Below, piece by piece: positions 34,528 through 42,790 of a stretch of DNA of 59,402 nt (position 1 is the stretch's first letter; every line of letters begins with the position of its first letter). The position numbers and the translations under genes were made by a program. The notes under the pieces were generated by a model, which did not search any database, was not told where the DNA came from, and saw only the letters and a program-made list of their open reading frames with translations. Origin of the DNA: Solihabitans fulvus (GTDB lineage Bacteria; Actinomycetota; Actinomycetes; Mycobacteriales; Pseudonocardiaceae); the NCBI RefSeq assembly GCF_008386585.1, contig NZ_VUOB01000027.1, forward strand, positions 63,897 to 123,298. The letters are read 5' to 3'.

Positions 34528-34913
34528 TCATCGATACCTCCGCAATCATCGCGATCATCGGTCGCGAGCCGGGATACGAGCGTCTGGAGGAGCGCATCGC
34601 CGAGGCAGTGGTACCCAAGATCGGCGCGCCCACGCAGTTGGAGACGGGCATGGTCCTGGTTGGCCGGTGGGGTGCACGTGGAAACACACTGCTGGCGCGT
34701 TTCCTACAACACAACGGGATCAAGACCGTTCCGTTCACCGAAGCGCACACCGAGATCGCCGTGGACGCGTTCAATCGATTCGGCAGGGGGCGGCACCCGG
34801 CCGCATTGAACTTCGGTGACTGTCTCAGCTATGCGACCGCGTATGTCGCAGGCGAGCCATTGCTGTTCGTCGGAAACGACTTCTCGCAGACCGATCTTCC
34901 GTTGGTGAAGTAG
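34524..34913 (+). CDS. vapC: VapC toxin, PIN-domain ribonuclease
   Basis: A 129-residue PIN-domain protein. The four acidic residues that bind Mg or Mn are in place: Asp 4 (MIIDTSAI), Glu 40 (QLETGM), Asp 99 (NFGDCLSY) and Asp 119 (VGNDF). VapC toxins cut specific tRNAs or rRNA and stop translation. The gene overlaps vapB by four bases, so toxin is coupled to antitoxin synthesis. A second, truncated antitoxin gene follows two bases after its stop. Confidence 0.92.
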   Translation: MIIDTSAIIAIIGREPGYERLEERIAEAVVPKIGAPTQLETGMVLVGRWGARGNTLLARFLQHNGIKTVPFTEAHTEIAVDAFNRFGRGRHPAALNFGDCLSYATAYVAGEPLLFVGNDFSQTDLPLVK

Positions 34914-34915
34914 GC

Positions 34916-35101
34916 ATGGACGAAGAGACCTCGGACCAGGAGCGCTCAGGCTCCGACAGGCCCCTGCGCAAGGCGGAGTTTCGCCAGTTCATGGAGAAGG
35001 AGGTCTGGCCGTTTGTGCCGCCAGGTGAGCGCGGAAAGCCGATCTCCAAGGCCGAACGGGAAGAGATCCTCGGCATCGGGCCCGACGGGGTGTGCGCGTG
35101 A
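34916..35101 (+). CDS. Truncated second antitoxin: VapB toxin-binding half only
   Basis: A 61-residue protein directly after vapC. Residues 25-59 align with the last 35 residues of the VapB at 34255, with 25 of 35 identical by eye (E-WP--PP-E-GKP--KAE-EEILGIGPDGV). The first 24 residues (MDEETSDQERSGSDR...) are polar and show no DNA-binding domain. The gene is intact, has its own ATG and overlaps the next gene (GTGA), so it looks selected, not decayed. Likely role: a toxin-binding peptide that neutralises VapC without repressing the promoter. This function is inferred. Confidence 0.7.
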   Translation: MDEETSDQERSGSDRPLRKAEFRQFMEKEVWPFVPPGERGKPISKAEREEILGIGPDGVCA

Positions 35102-35442
35102 GTCTCGATGAGGTGATCGCGTACTGCCTTGCCAGGCCGGGCGCGGAGGAGACCTACCCCTTCGGCGACCAGAGCCTGGTCTGCAAGGTCGGCGGCAAGG
35201 CGTTCGCGTTCATCGGGCTGGAGGACGGGACGGTGGGGGTCAAGTGCGGCCCCACCGCCGAGGCGGCGGGCGAGTGGCGCGAGCGGTACCCCGAGGACGT
35301 CACCGTTAGCGCCTACATCGGCCGCTACGGCTGGAACAGGGTGCGGCTCGGCGGCGCGGTGCCCGACGACGACGTGCTGGAGCTGCTGGACCGCTCCTAC
35401 GAGGACGTCGTCGGCAGGCTGCCCAGGTCGCGCCGGCCCTAA
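35098..35442 (+). CDS. MmcQ/YjbR-family DNA-binding-like protein
   Basis: A 114-residue protein with the YjbR double-wing fold signature: EVIAYCLARPGAEETYPFGDQSLVCKVGGKAFAFIGL, then VGVKCGP and the C-terminal YGWNRVRLGG...ELLDRSYEDVVGRLP. The family is linked to DNA binding but has no firm function. GTG 35098 is used because it overlaps the stop of the truncated antitoxin gene; GTG 35092 is an alternative. Its coupling to the vapBC genes is unusual, so it may belong to the toxin-antitoxin operon or be an opportunistic neighbour. Confidence 0.82.
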   Translation: MSLDEVIAYCLARPGAEETYPFGDQSLVCKVGGKAFAFIGLEDGTVGVKCGPTAEAAGEWRERYPEDVTVSAYIGRYGWNRVRLGGAVPDDDVLELLDRSYEDVVGRLPRSRRP

Positions 35443-35527
35443 GCGCCCGGCCGTGAGTCCGCCCGGTCGGTCGCGCGGGCACGGATGTCGGTCCTGGCGC
35501 GTTAGTGCCGTGTTATCCCGATTTCAT

Positions 35528-35565
35528 CGGCCGGCCTTATCGTCCCCCAGGGGGACGGCCGGCCG
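35528..35565. other. Long GC-rich inverted repeat before 35604
   Basis: CGGCCGGCC (35528-35536) and its complement GGCCGGCCG (35557-35565) enclose a second dyad CGTCCCC/GGGGACG, with TTAT bulged out. It can fold into a long hairpin and probably terminates the vapBC-yjbR transcript. No U-run follows. Confidence 0.55.
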
Positions 35566-35603
35566 GGCCGTGATCGACACGAGCCTGAACCTGGGGGCGC
35601 CCG

Positions 35604-36158
35604 ATGGAGGTCAGCTTCGCCGAGGACAGCATCCGGTTCCTTGGCTACGACTTCCTCGGTTCGACCGTCCACCCCGCCGGCGTCGTCACCGTGCCGCAGC
35701 TCCGCGACGCGGACTGGATCGCGCTCCCGCTCGAGGTCGTGACCACCTCGGGCGAGACCCTGTTCGTCCCGAGCCGGCAACGCGTCGCCCTGCAACGGTT
35801 CTGCCGCCACAACGACGTCCCGCACCGCCAGCGCCCCGACGTCTGGGGCGACCTGCTCGAACCGTTCCTGGACACCTCGTTCACCGTCGAGCACGAGATC
35901 GACACCGAGACGAGGCTGCGCGAGGCCGGGCTGCGCCGGGACGAGGTCGCAGACATCCGCGGCAGGCTGACCCCGCTGATGAACGCGTACAACTTCGACA
36001 GCATGCTCTGGGAGTGGTGCTACCTGGGGCTGTTCGACCTCCTCCGCGCCGCCAACGGCCACCTCGTCCCGCCCGACCTGCCGCCGACCCTCGGTGACCC
36101 GACGGCGTTCTACGCTTGGACGATGTCGCTGGCCGAGCGTCACCCGGGTGTGGCCTAG
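35604..36158 (+). CDS. Conserved hypothetical protein
   Basis: A 184-residue acidic, soluble protein with no signal peptide or membrane segment. The composition and codon use match its neighbours, and the frame is closed neatly by the next gene (TAGTG overlap), so it is real. Features are a sheet-rich first half (FLGYDFLGSTVHPAGVVTVPQL) and a helical Trp-rich end (MLWEWCYLGLFDLLRA). No family is recognised. Coupling to the AlkZ-like gene gives the only hint, perhaps a nucleic-acid-related role. Confidence 0.7.
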   Translation: MEVSFAEDSIRFLGYDFLGSTVHPAGVVTVPQLRDADWIALPLEVVTTSGETLFVPSRQRVALQRFCRHNDVPHRQRPDVWGDLLEPFLDTSFTVEHEIDTETRLREAGLRRDEVADIRGRLTPLMNAYNFDSMLWEWCYLGLFDLLRAANGHLVPPDLPPTLGDPTAFYAWTMSLAERHPGVA

Positions 36159-37312
36159 TGCGGTGTCCAGAGGGCGCGACGATCACCGCGCGGGAACTCA
36201 ACAGAGCGACGCTGGGCAGGCAGCTGCTGCTCGGGCGGGAACCGCTCGGCGCTCCTGACGCGCTGCGTCGCGTGGTTGCCGTGCAGGCGCAGCACGCCGC
36301 CTCGCCGTACCTCGCGCTGTGGAACCGGCTCGCCGACTTCGACCCTGCCGACCTTGACGCCGCCTTCGCCGAGCGGAAGCTGGTCAAGGCGACGCTCATG
36401 CGGTTCACCCTGCACGTCGTGCACCCCGACGACCATCCGGCCATGCACTCGGCCATGCAGCCGACGCTGCGCAGCAGGATGGGCGACCCGCGCTTCGCGC
36501 GCAGCGGCCTGTCCGCCGCCGAGGCCGACGCCCTGGTCCCCGACCTGTTGGCGTTCCTGGCGAAACCCCGCGTGACGGCCGAGGTCGAGGAGTGGTTCGC
36601 CGCGCGGATCGAGCTGCCCCCGAAGGGCGCGTGGTGGGCGCTGCGGACGTTCGCGCCGGTGCTGCACGCCCCGACGGGGGACACGTGGTCCTTCGGCCAG
36701 CGACCGGCGTACGTGGCGGCCGGGGCACAGGCGACGCCGTACGACAGGGAGCGGTCCGACGACGCGCTCACCACGCTGGTGCTGCGCTACCTGGCCGGGT
36801 TCGGCCCGGCGTCGGCGGCCGACGTGGCCCAGTTCGCGCTGGTGCAGCGGGCCAGAGCCAGAACCGCCGTCGCCGCCCTCGGCGATTCGCTGGAACGGCT
36901 GACCGGGCCCGACGGCACGGAGCTGTTCGACGTCCCCAGCGGGCTGCGGCCCTTGGCGGACACGCCCGCCCCGCCGAGGCTGATGGCCATGTGGGACAGC
37001 GTGCTGCTCGCCCACGCCGACCGGGGCCGTGTCATCCCGCCCGACTACCGCCCGCTCGTGACCAGGTCGAACGGCGACGTGCTGCCGACCCTCCTGGTCG
37101 ACGGCCAGGTCGCCGGCGTGTGGCGGCCGGTCGACGGCGGCATCGAGGCCACCGCCTTCCACCGCCTGCCGGCCGAGGTGTGGGCCGGGCTCGCCGCCGA
37201 GGCCGAGGCGCTGACGGCGTTGCTCGCCGACCGCGAACCCACGGTGTATCGCCGCTTCCGCCACTGGTGGGCCGCGCTGCCGAGCGCCGAGGTCAGGGTG
37301 CTGCCGGGATAG
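36158..37312 (+). CDS. Winged-helix DNA-binding protein, AlkZ/HTH_42 family
   Basis: A 384-residue member of the HTH_42 family that includes the DNA glycosylases AlkZ and YcaQ, which open interstrand crosslinks and remove bulky alkylated bases. The catalytic-type QxQ motif is seen as VQAQHAA (Gln 43, Gln 45), and the family segments LALWNRLADF, RFTLHVVHPDD and YLAGFGPASAADVAQF follow. GTG 36158 starts on the last base of the previous stop codon. A glycosylase role is inferred from the family and has not been shown for this subgroup. Confidence 0.85.
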   Translation: MRCPEGATITARELNRATLGRQLLLGREPLGAPDALRRVVAVQAQHAASPYLALWNRLADFDPADLDAAFAERKLVKATLMRFTLHVVHPDDHPAMHSAMQPTLRSRMGDPRFARSGLSAAEADALVPDLLAFLAKPRVTAEVEEWFAARIELPPKGAWWALRTFAPVLHAPTGDTWSFGQRPAYVAAGAQATPYDRERSDDALTTLVLRYLAGFGPASAADVAQFALVQRARARTAVAALGDSLERLTGPDGTELFDVPSGLRPLADTPAPPRLMAMWDSVLLAHADRGRVIPPDYRPLVTRSNGDVLPTLLVDGQVAGVWRPVDGGIEATAFHRLPAEVWAGLAAEAEALTALLADREPTVYRRFRHWWAALPSAEVRVLPG

Positions 37313-37385
37313 CCGAGAGAGTCGCTCCACGAACGGCCGACCGTCGATCACAATGGTGCTCAGGGCACAGACGGAGGTGGCGATC

Positions 37386-37811
37386 ATGGCGATCGGTGTG
37401 CAGGTGACCTTCGACGCGAGCGACCCGCAGAAGCTGGCGGAGTTCTGGGTGCTGGCCCTGGACTACGTCCCCGATCCGCCGCCGCCCGGCTTCATCAGCT
37501 GGGGAGCGTTCGCCACGGCGCACGGCATGCCCCGCGACCAGTGGCGCGCCGCCGTCATCGACCCGGAGGGGCGCGGGCCCCGGCTGCTGTTCCTGCCGGT
37601 GCCGGAGGGCAAGACCGCGAAGAACCGCATGCACCTCGACGTGCACGCGAGCGCGGGCGCGCCCGACCCGGTGCTGCGCCGCGCCGCGGTGGCCGAGCAC
37701 GTCGAGCGCCTGGTGGCGGCCGGGGCCACCAGGCTGCGCGAGGTCGAGGAGGAGTTCGGCTACTGCGTCGTCATGCAGGACCCCGAGGGCAACGAGTTCT
37801 GCGTGACTTGA
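37386..37811 (+). CDS. VOC-family (glyoxalase-like) protein
   Basis: A 141-residue vicinal oxygen chelate protein of the Glyoxalase_6 type. It opens with GVQVTFDASDPQKLAEFWVLALDY and shows the second half-domain with RMHLDVHASAG and VVMQDPEGNEFCV. The beta-alpha-beta-beta-beta modules normally bind a metal; His in HLDVH and Glu in GNEFCV are the candidate ligands. ATG 37386 has GGAGG eight to ten bases upstream. Function could be lyase, dioxygenase or resistance. Its stop codon abuts the right end of a TnpB element. Confidence 0.87.
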   Translation: MAIGVQVTFDASDPQKLAEFWVLALDYVPDPPPPGFISWGAFATAHGMPRDQWRAAVIDPEGRGPRLLFLPVPEGKTAKNRMHLDVHASAGAPDPVLRRAAVAEHVERLVAAGATRLREVEEEFGYCVVMQDPEGNEFCVT

Positions 37812-37812
37812 C

Positions 37813-37930
37813 GTCCTCCCCCGTGTGAACGCGGGGGATTCCGGTCTGTGCGGCCTGGGCCGCGCTCCCGGCGGGTTCCTGCTTCGCGGCCGACCGCTCG
37901 GGCGAACCCGAGACTGACATCAGCTCCACA
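37813..37930 (-). ncRNA. Possible omega-RNA region at the element's right end
   Basis: In TnpB elements the guide (omega) RNA is transcribed across the 3' end of tnpB and the right end, with its guide at the flank. This stretch holds the corresponding hairpin-rich end (stem CCCCCG with its complement at 37818-37837). If still expressed, it would carry flanking VOC gene sequence as guide. This is inferred from family knowledge, with no direct evidence of transcription. Confidence 0.3.
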
Positions 37931-38221
37931 GGCGTTGATCTGTCGGCCCGTCCGGCCGCCAGGATGTCTTCGCCGCGTTCACGTCCCGGTCGTGGCGCGC
38001 GCCGCAGCGACATGTCCACTCCCGGATGTCGAGCGGCAGCTTCTCGCCGATCACTCCACAGTCCGAACAGGTGCGGGTGGAGGGAAACCAGCGGTCCACC
38101 CGCGTGAACGTCCGACCGTGGCGGACGGCCTTGTATTCCAGCATCGCCACGAACGTCGACCATCCCGCGTCGTGCACGGACTTGGCCAGCCGGGTACCCG
38201 GTAGTTGAAGCGAAGCTGCAC
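37920..38221 (-). pseudogene. TnpB remnant (deleted and frameshifted)
   Basis: The N-terminal codons VQLRFNYRV (from GTG 38221) match the TnpB at 58727. About 300 residues, including the RuvC core, are then missing, and a C-terminal piece follows, out of frame, with the zinc-ribbon cysteines TCSDCG and CRCG and the RuvC III region HDRDVNAAK. After AAK one base seems lost (the expected NILAAGRADR continues in another frame). Thus there are two defects, a deletion and a frameshift, and no nuclease can be made. Confidence 0.8.
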
Positions 38222-38422
38222 ACCACCAGCATCGAACACCCGTGCGAACCCACGCAAGATCACGTTCGAGTGACTCTCACGCCACGACACTGCGGCACGC
38301 CTACACCGAGCAGCACAACCACCCGGTGTCAGGCACTGCTCGGGCCTTGGCGGCCCTCCCAGCAGCGCGGGCCTTCACCCCCGCCCTGAGGGGCCGAGCA
38401 CTGGCCCGCAGTCCGGTAGCGG

Positions 38423-39376
38423 TCAGCTGGTGATGTCCTTTGTGGTGAAGCGCCTCGCGGCCAGCAGCGTGAACACCGCGCCGAACACCAGCGACGAGCA
38501 CGCGCCCTTGATCAGGTTGGACCAGTCAACGTCGGCGGTGAGCAGGTCGGCCCAGGCGAAGGCGTAGTGCGTCGGCAGGTAGTTGCGCAGGCCCTCCAGC
38601 GCGGTGATCTGGTCCAGGATCTGCGACAGGATCGACACCAGCACCGTGCCGCCGACCGCGCCGAGCGGCGCGTCGGTGGACACCGACAGGAACAGCGCGA
38701 GGCCGGCCACCCAGAACAGGTGCACCGCGACGAAGCACACCGCCAGCGCCAGGCTGACCACGCCGCTGCCGAACGACGCCGCCTCGCCGGTCGGGCTGAC
38801 CGACTGGCCCGTGCCGTACCAGACCGCGCCGACCGCCAGCGACACCGCGGGCAGCAGCACCAGGGCGAGCAGCGTGAGCAGCCCCGAGGCGAGCGCCTTC
38901 TGCCGCAGCAGCCGGTGCCGGGGAATCGGGATGGCCAGCAGGTACTTCAGGCTGGACCAGGACGCCTCGCTGGCGATGGTGTCGCCGAAGAACAGCGCCA
39001 CGATCATCGGCAGCAGGAAGCTGCCCGACACGAACAGCACGAACACCACGAAGTTCACGCCGCTGGAGGTGGCCAGGTCGACGAACCCGCCGGTCTTCCG
39101 GTTGGGCGAGTTGGAGCCGAGCTGGAACGCCAACACCAGCAGGAACGGCAGCACGACAAGGAAGCCGAGCACCAACTGGGTGCGCCGCCGCCGCAGCTGC
39201 CTGGCCAGTTCGACCCGCAGCGGCAGCGTCCGGTTGGCCCGGTAGCCCACCGTCGACCCGTCCTTGGCGACCCGGTTGACCTGGTGCGCCGCCGCGTCGG
39301 TCAGGTCGCCGACCGCGGCGGGATCGGTGTGCACGTCGTGGTCCTCGGTGTGCACGCCTGCCTCGTCCCTGCTCAT
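38423..39376 (-). CDS. ABC-2 type transporter permease
   Basis: A 317-residue membrane protein with about six hydrophobic segments. It begins with a charged cytoplasmic part of about 60 residues, then LVLGFLVVLPFLLVLAFQL and further helices, consistent with an ABC-2 permease. Its start overlaps the stop of the upstream peptidase-ATPase gene (ATGA), and that protein supplies the ATPase domain. Together they would form an exporter. The exported compound is unknown. A TnpB element remnant lies downstream. Confidence 0.87.
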   Translation of the reverse strand: MSRDEAGVHTEDHDVHTDPAAVGDLTDAAAHQVNRVAKDGSTVGYRANRTLPLRVELARQLRRRRTQLVLGFLVVLPFLLVLAFQLGSNSPNRKTGGFVDLATSSGVNFVVFVLFVSGSFLLPMIVALFFGDTIASEASWSSLKYLLAIPIPRHRLLRQKALASGLLTLLALVLLPAVSLAVGAVWYGTGQSVSPTGEAASFGSGVVSLALAVCFVAVHLFWVAGLALFLSVSTDAPLGAVGGTVLVSILSQILDQITALEGLRNYLPTHYAFAWADLLTADVDWSNLIKGACSSLVFGAVFTLLAARRFTTKDITS

Positions 39377-42231
39377 CGCGCGTCCTCTCCAACGAGCTGG
39401 AGGAACGCGTCCTCCAGCCGGCGCCTCGGCGCGGCTCCTTCGACGGACACGCCTGCCGTGACGAGCGCGGCGACCGCGACCGACCTCGGCACGCCGTCCA
39501 GGTTCGCGTGCACCTGACCGCCGTCGACAGCCACCTCGGTCACGCCGTTCAGCGCGCGCAGCACCTCAACGGCCGCGTCCTGCCGGTCGACCACGAAGCT
39601 GGCCTCGCCGCCGCCCTGGGCGATGTCGGCGACCTCGCCGGCCGCGACCAGCCTGCCCCGGTGCATGACCACCACATGGCTGCACGTCTGCTCGACCTCG
39701 GCCAGCAGGTGGCTGGACACCAGGACCGTGCGCCCCGCCGAGGCGTAGCGCCGCAGCACCTCGCGCATCTGGTGGATCTGCGGCGGGTCGAGCCCGTTGG
39801 TCGGCTCGTCGAGCACCAGCAGGTCCGGCAGCCCGAGCATGGCCTGCGCGATGGCCAACCGTTGCCGCATGCCCTGGCTGTAGGTGCGGACCCTGCGGTG
39901 CACCGCGTCGCCGAGGCCGGCGATCTCCAGCGCCTCCTCGACGTGCGCCTCCTCGACGGGGCGGCCCGTCGCGGCCCAGTACAGCCGCAGGTTCGCCGCG
40001 CCGGACAGGTGCGGCAGGAACCCGGAGCCCTCGACGAACGACCCGATCCGGGACAGCACCGGCGCGCCGGGCGCGATCCGGTGCCCGAACACCCTGATCT
40101 GGCCCGCGCTCGGCTTGATCAGCCCCATCATCATCCGCAGCGTGGTCGTCTTGCCAGCGCCGTTGGGGCCGAGCAGCCCGAGCACCTGCCCGTGCTCCAC
40201 CCGGAAGGACAGGTCGTTCACGGCGGTCAGCCCGCCGGGGTAGGACTTCGTCAGGCCCTCGATGACGAGTGGAACGCCGGTCAGCTCGGGGTCGACGTCG
40301 TCGGACCGGCGTCGGCGCAGCGCGCTCACCAGCACGACGGCCAGCGCGCCGACGATCACCGCGGCGATGCCCCACAGCGGGCCGGCCGGCACGCTCTGGC
40401 CGGTGCTGGTGTGGCCGGGCACCACCGGGACGGCCAGGCCGGCCCCCTCGGCCAGCGAGACGACGTAGGACGCGGGCTCGGCTGAGTTGGCGTAGGCCTG
40501 GTCGGTGGTCGCCAGCACGAGCTGGAGCCGGTGGCCTGCCTCGATCGGCTTGACGATGCCGGGCAGCGTGACGGTGACGTCGGCGGGCAGCTGGCCGACC
40601 CGGAACGGCGCGACGGCCGAGCCGGGCAGCGAGCGGGTGCCGTCGGGGGCGATGTCGTAGAGCTTGGCGAACAGCACCGCGCCGTCGGCGGGCGCGGGCT
40701 GGCCCTGCGGCGCGGCCACGTGCACCCGGACGGTGGCGGAGCCGGTGACGAGCAGCTGCGCGTCGAGCGGGGCGGTGGTGAAGCTCGCCGCCTGGCCGGG
40801 CACGTCGACGGCCAACCGGCCGGCCAGGCTGGCCGTGCCGCTGGTCAGCGCCGAGCCGAGGCCGGGCAGGCTGCTCACCGCGGCCGGGTTGCCGCCCGGC
40901 GGGTTCAGCACGGCCTGTTCGCGGCCGGTGAGGGGCAGCGTCCGCCGCTGCGTGCCGTCGCCGGTGAGGCCCGGATAGCCGGGCGCCGTGATGGTCCGCA
41001 CCGAGGGCACCCCGCTGTTGCGGAACGCGCCCTGCACGGCGTACTCGAACCCGGTGCCGGGGTCGGCGCCACTCCCGGTCAGGTGGAACGACAGGAAGTC
41101 GCCGATCTCCTTGCGCAGCTCGGGTCCTGGGCCGCCGCCGTCGTGGCCGCCGGTGTACCAGACCATCTTGACCTTGCCGCCGGCCCTGGTGATCTCGTTG
41201 GCGGTGCGGTCGGCCTGGTCGAGCCCGAACAGAGTGTCCTGCTCGCCCTGCACCAGCATGGTCGGCGCGGTGATCTGGCCGGTGACGGTCGACGGGGACG
41301 AGTCGCGCAGCAGTTGCAGGGTCTGCGCGTCGGCCCTGCCGGTCGTGGCGAGCTGGGTGTACGCGCGGCAGACCTCGGGCCGATACCGGCCGCAGCTGCC
41401 CGGTGGTTGTTGCCCCGCAACGGGCTTCTGGGTGCCCGAGCTACCGGGGGTGTCCGCGCTCGGCGCGGTCGCGCCCTGCTGGGCTCCGGTGTTCTGGGTG
41501 CCGGTCTGGCCGGCCTCCGGCGCCTCCTGGGTGGGGTTGGCCTGCGCGCCGCCGAGCCCCGCCGCGAAGAAGATGCCGGCCCACGAGCGCTTGAACACGC
41601 CATCCTGGCCGAACGCGCCGGCCGCCGGGGTCTTCGCGTCGCCGGGCTGCTGGCCAGCGGCGTTCGGCAGTAGTGCCTGGGCGAGGTCGTTGTAGGTGAT
41701 CACCGGGGCGATCGCGTCCACCCGCTTGTCCACGCCGGCCAGCATCAGCGCCAGCGCGCCGCCGTAGGACGCCCCGGTCACCCCGACCCTGGGGTCGCCC
41801 GGCTTGTCCAGCTTCACCTCGGGCCGGGTGGCCAGCCAGTCGATCAGCCGCTGGCCGTCGCGCACCTCGTAGTTCAGCGAGTCCAACCCGATCTGGCCGG
41901 TGCTGGCGCCGAAGCCCCGCGCGGAGTAGGCGAGCGCAACGAAGCCCTGCCTGGCCAGCTCCTTGGCCTGGTCGGCGACGCTCTGCTTGCTGCCGCCGAA
42001 CCCGTGCGCGACCAGCACGGCCGGCGCGGGCGTGCTGGCCGGCAGGTAGAGCGTGGTGTCCAGCCGCACGGTGCCGGAGCTGCCGGGACCCTCCGGCACC
42101 TCGACGAACGCGTCGCGGGAGCTGACGGGTGGCTCTGGCGCGCCGGAGCGGGTCCACAGCACGACCGCGCCGACCACGGCGAGCACGACAATGACGGCGA
42201 GCAGCGACCAACTGCTCCGGAAGCGGGACAC
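39373..42231 (-). CDS. Fusion of a membrane-anchored S15/CocE-type hydrolase with an ABC ATPase
   Basis: 952 residues. A transmembrane helix (about 8-27) is followed by an alpha/beta hydrolase domain with the nucleophile GASYGG (Ser 155), QGEQDTLFG (Asp) and YTGGHDGG (His), as in Xaa-Pro dipeptidyl-peptidase/cocaine-esterase proteins, plus a jelly-roll region (about 400-600). A second transmembrane segment (about 617-640, WGIAAVIVGALAVVLVSAL) leads to a complete ABC ATPase with Walker A GPNGAGKTT (about 688), signature YSQGMRQRL and LVLDEPTNGLDP. Topology implies an outer hydrolase joined to an inner ATPase, which energises the permease in the same operon. The substrate is unknown. Confidence 0.9.
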   Translation of the reverse strand: MSRFRSSWSLLAVIVVLAVVGAVVLWTRSGAPEPPVSSRDAFVEVPEGPGSSGTVRLDTTLYLPASTPAPAVLVAHGFGGSKQSVADQAKELARQGFVALAYSARGFGASTGQIGLDSLNYEVRDGQRLIDWLATRPEVKLDKPGDPRVGVTGASYGGALALMLAGVDKRVDAIAPVITYNDLAQALLPNAAGQQPGDAKTPAAGAFGQDGVFKRSWAGIFFAAGLGGAQANPTQEAPEAGQTGTQNTGAQQGATAPSADTPGSSGTQKPVAGQQPPGSCGRYRPEVCRAYTQLATTGRADAQTLQLLRDSSPSTVTGQITAPTMLVQGEQDTLFGLDQADRTANEITRAGGKVKMVWYTGGHDGGGPGPELRKEIGDFLSFHLTGSGADPGTGFEYAVQGAFRNSGVPSVRTITAPGYPGLTGDGTQRRTLPLTGREQAVLNPPGGNPAAVSSLPGLGSALTSGTASLAGRLAVDVPGQAASFTTAPLDAQLLVTGSATVRVHVAAPQGQPAPADGAVLFAKLYDIAPDGTRSLPGSAVAPFRVGQLPADVTVTLPGIVKPIEAGHRLQLVLATTDQAYANSAEPASYVVSLAEGAGLAVPVVPGHTSTGQSVPAGPLWGIAAVIVGALAVVLVSALRRRRSDDVDPELTGVPLVIEGLTKSYPGGLTAVNDLSFRVEHGQVLGLLGPNGAGKTTTLRMMMGLIKPSAGQIRVFGHRIAPGAPVLSRIGSFVEGSGFLPHLSGAANLRLYWAATGRPVEEAHVEEALEIAGLGDAVHRRVRTYSQGMRQRLAIAQAMLGLPDLLVLDEPTNGLDPPQIHQMREVLRRYASAGRTVLVSSHLLAEVEQTCSHVVVMHRGRLVAAGEVADIAQGGGEASFVVDRQDAAVEVLRALNGVTEVAVDGGQVHANLDGVPRSVAVAALVTAGVSVEGAAPRRRLEDAFLQLVGEDAR

Positions 42232-42277
42232 TCCGTCGACGGTAGGGGAAGGAAGCTGAGAGTTCGACGCCGGATGA

Positions 42278-42607
42278 TCAGCTTTGCCCGGACGGGTTGT
42301 CCGTCTCGTGACCGTTCTCCGGGATCTCCACCACGTGCTCGACGACGGGCGGGTCGAGGAAGTACCCGCTCACGGCGTCCCGCCACTGAACGAAGCCCTC
42401 GGAGCGGTAGAAGACCTGGGTGTGCGCCTCGATGGTCTCCCAGTCCACCCGCATGAAGAACCGGCACGGGTCCTCGACGCTGCGGCTGAGCCGGACCGAC
42501 CGACAGCCCTCGGCGTCCCTGATGTACCGCACGGCGCGGTGGTAGGCGGCGACGAACGCCTCCTCGTCACCTGGGCGGATGAGGAATTCCGCGATGCTGA
42601 GGACCAC
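42278..42607 (-). CDS. Antibiotic biosynthesis monooxygenase (ABM) fold protein
   Basis: A 109-residue ABM-type ferredoxin-like protein with FLIRPGDEEAFVAAYHRAVRYI, GCRSVRLSRSVEDPCRFFMRVDWETIEAH and FVQWRDAV. Such small dimeric proteins are quinone-forming monooxygenases, haem-degrading enzymes or have no known activity. No cofactor residues can be judged. The start is GTG 42607, with CACCAT six bases upstream (possible -10, no Shine-Dalgarno). It is divergent from the riboswitch-controlled gene. Confidence 0.82.
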   Translation of the reverse strand: MVLSIAEFLIRPGDEEAFVAAYHRAVRYIRDAEGCRSVRLSRSVEDPCRFFMRVDWETIEAHTQVFYRSEGFVQWRDAVSGYFLDPPVVEHVVEIPENGHETDNPSGQS

Positions 42608-42790
42608 GCGTGGATGGTGTCATGTCCTGGCGGCGATTGGGATCACAGAATCGTCCGAAGGAGGGATCCCTGCGCTCTCCGGCATGACCGGGTGACGCTG
42701 CGCAGCGCATCGAGGCGGATACCTGCGCGTTCGGGTGCGACCAGTCACCCTGAGTGGCGCAGGTGCCAATCGTCGGCAATAATCATGGAC

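Larger units (their letters stand above)
37812..38276 (-). mobile_element. Internally deleted IS200/IS605-type (TnpB-only) element
   Basis: The left part, from GAGTCACTCGAACGTGAT (38276 downward) through the first codons of the transposon gene, is nearly identical to the element at 58671 on the other strand. The sequence then jumps, near 38191-38200, to the C-terminal part of a TnpB. The right end shows a hairpin CCCCCG/CGGGGG (37818-37837) as in IS605-family ends. No tnpA is present, so movement would need a transposase supplied elsewhere. The right end lies directly against the stop codon of the VOC gene. Confidence 0.8.

Noticed and set aside
42278..42607. ABM protein and SARP regulator as signs of an antibiotic gene cluster
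   Set aside because: They are 40 kb apart and no synthase, synthetase or tailoring genes lie near; both families occur outside such clusters.
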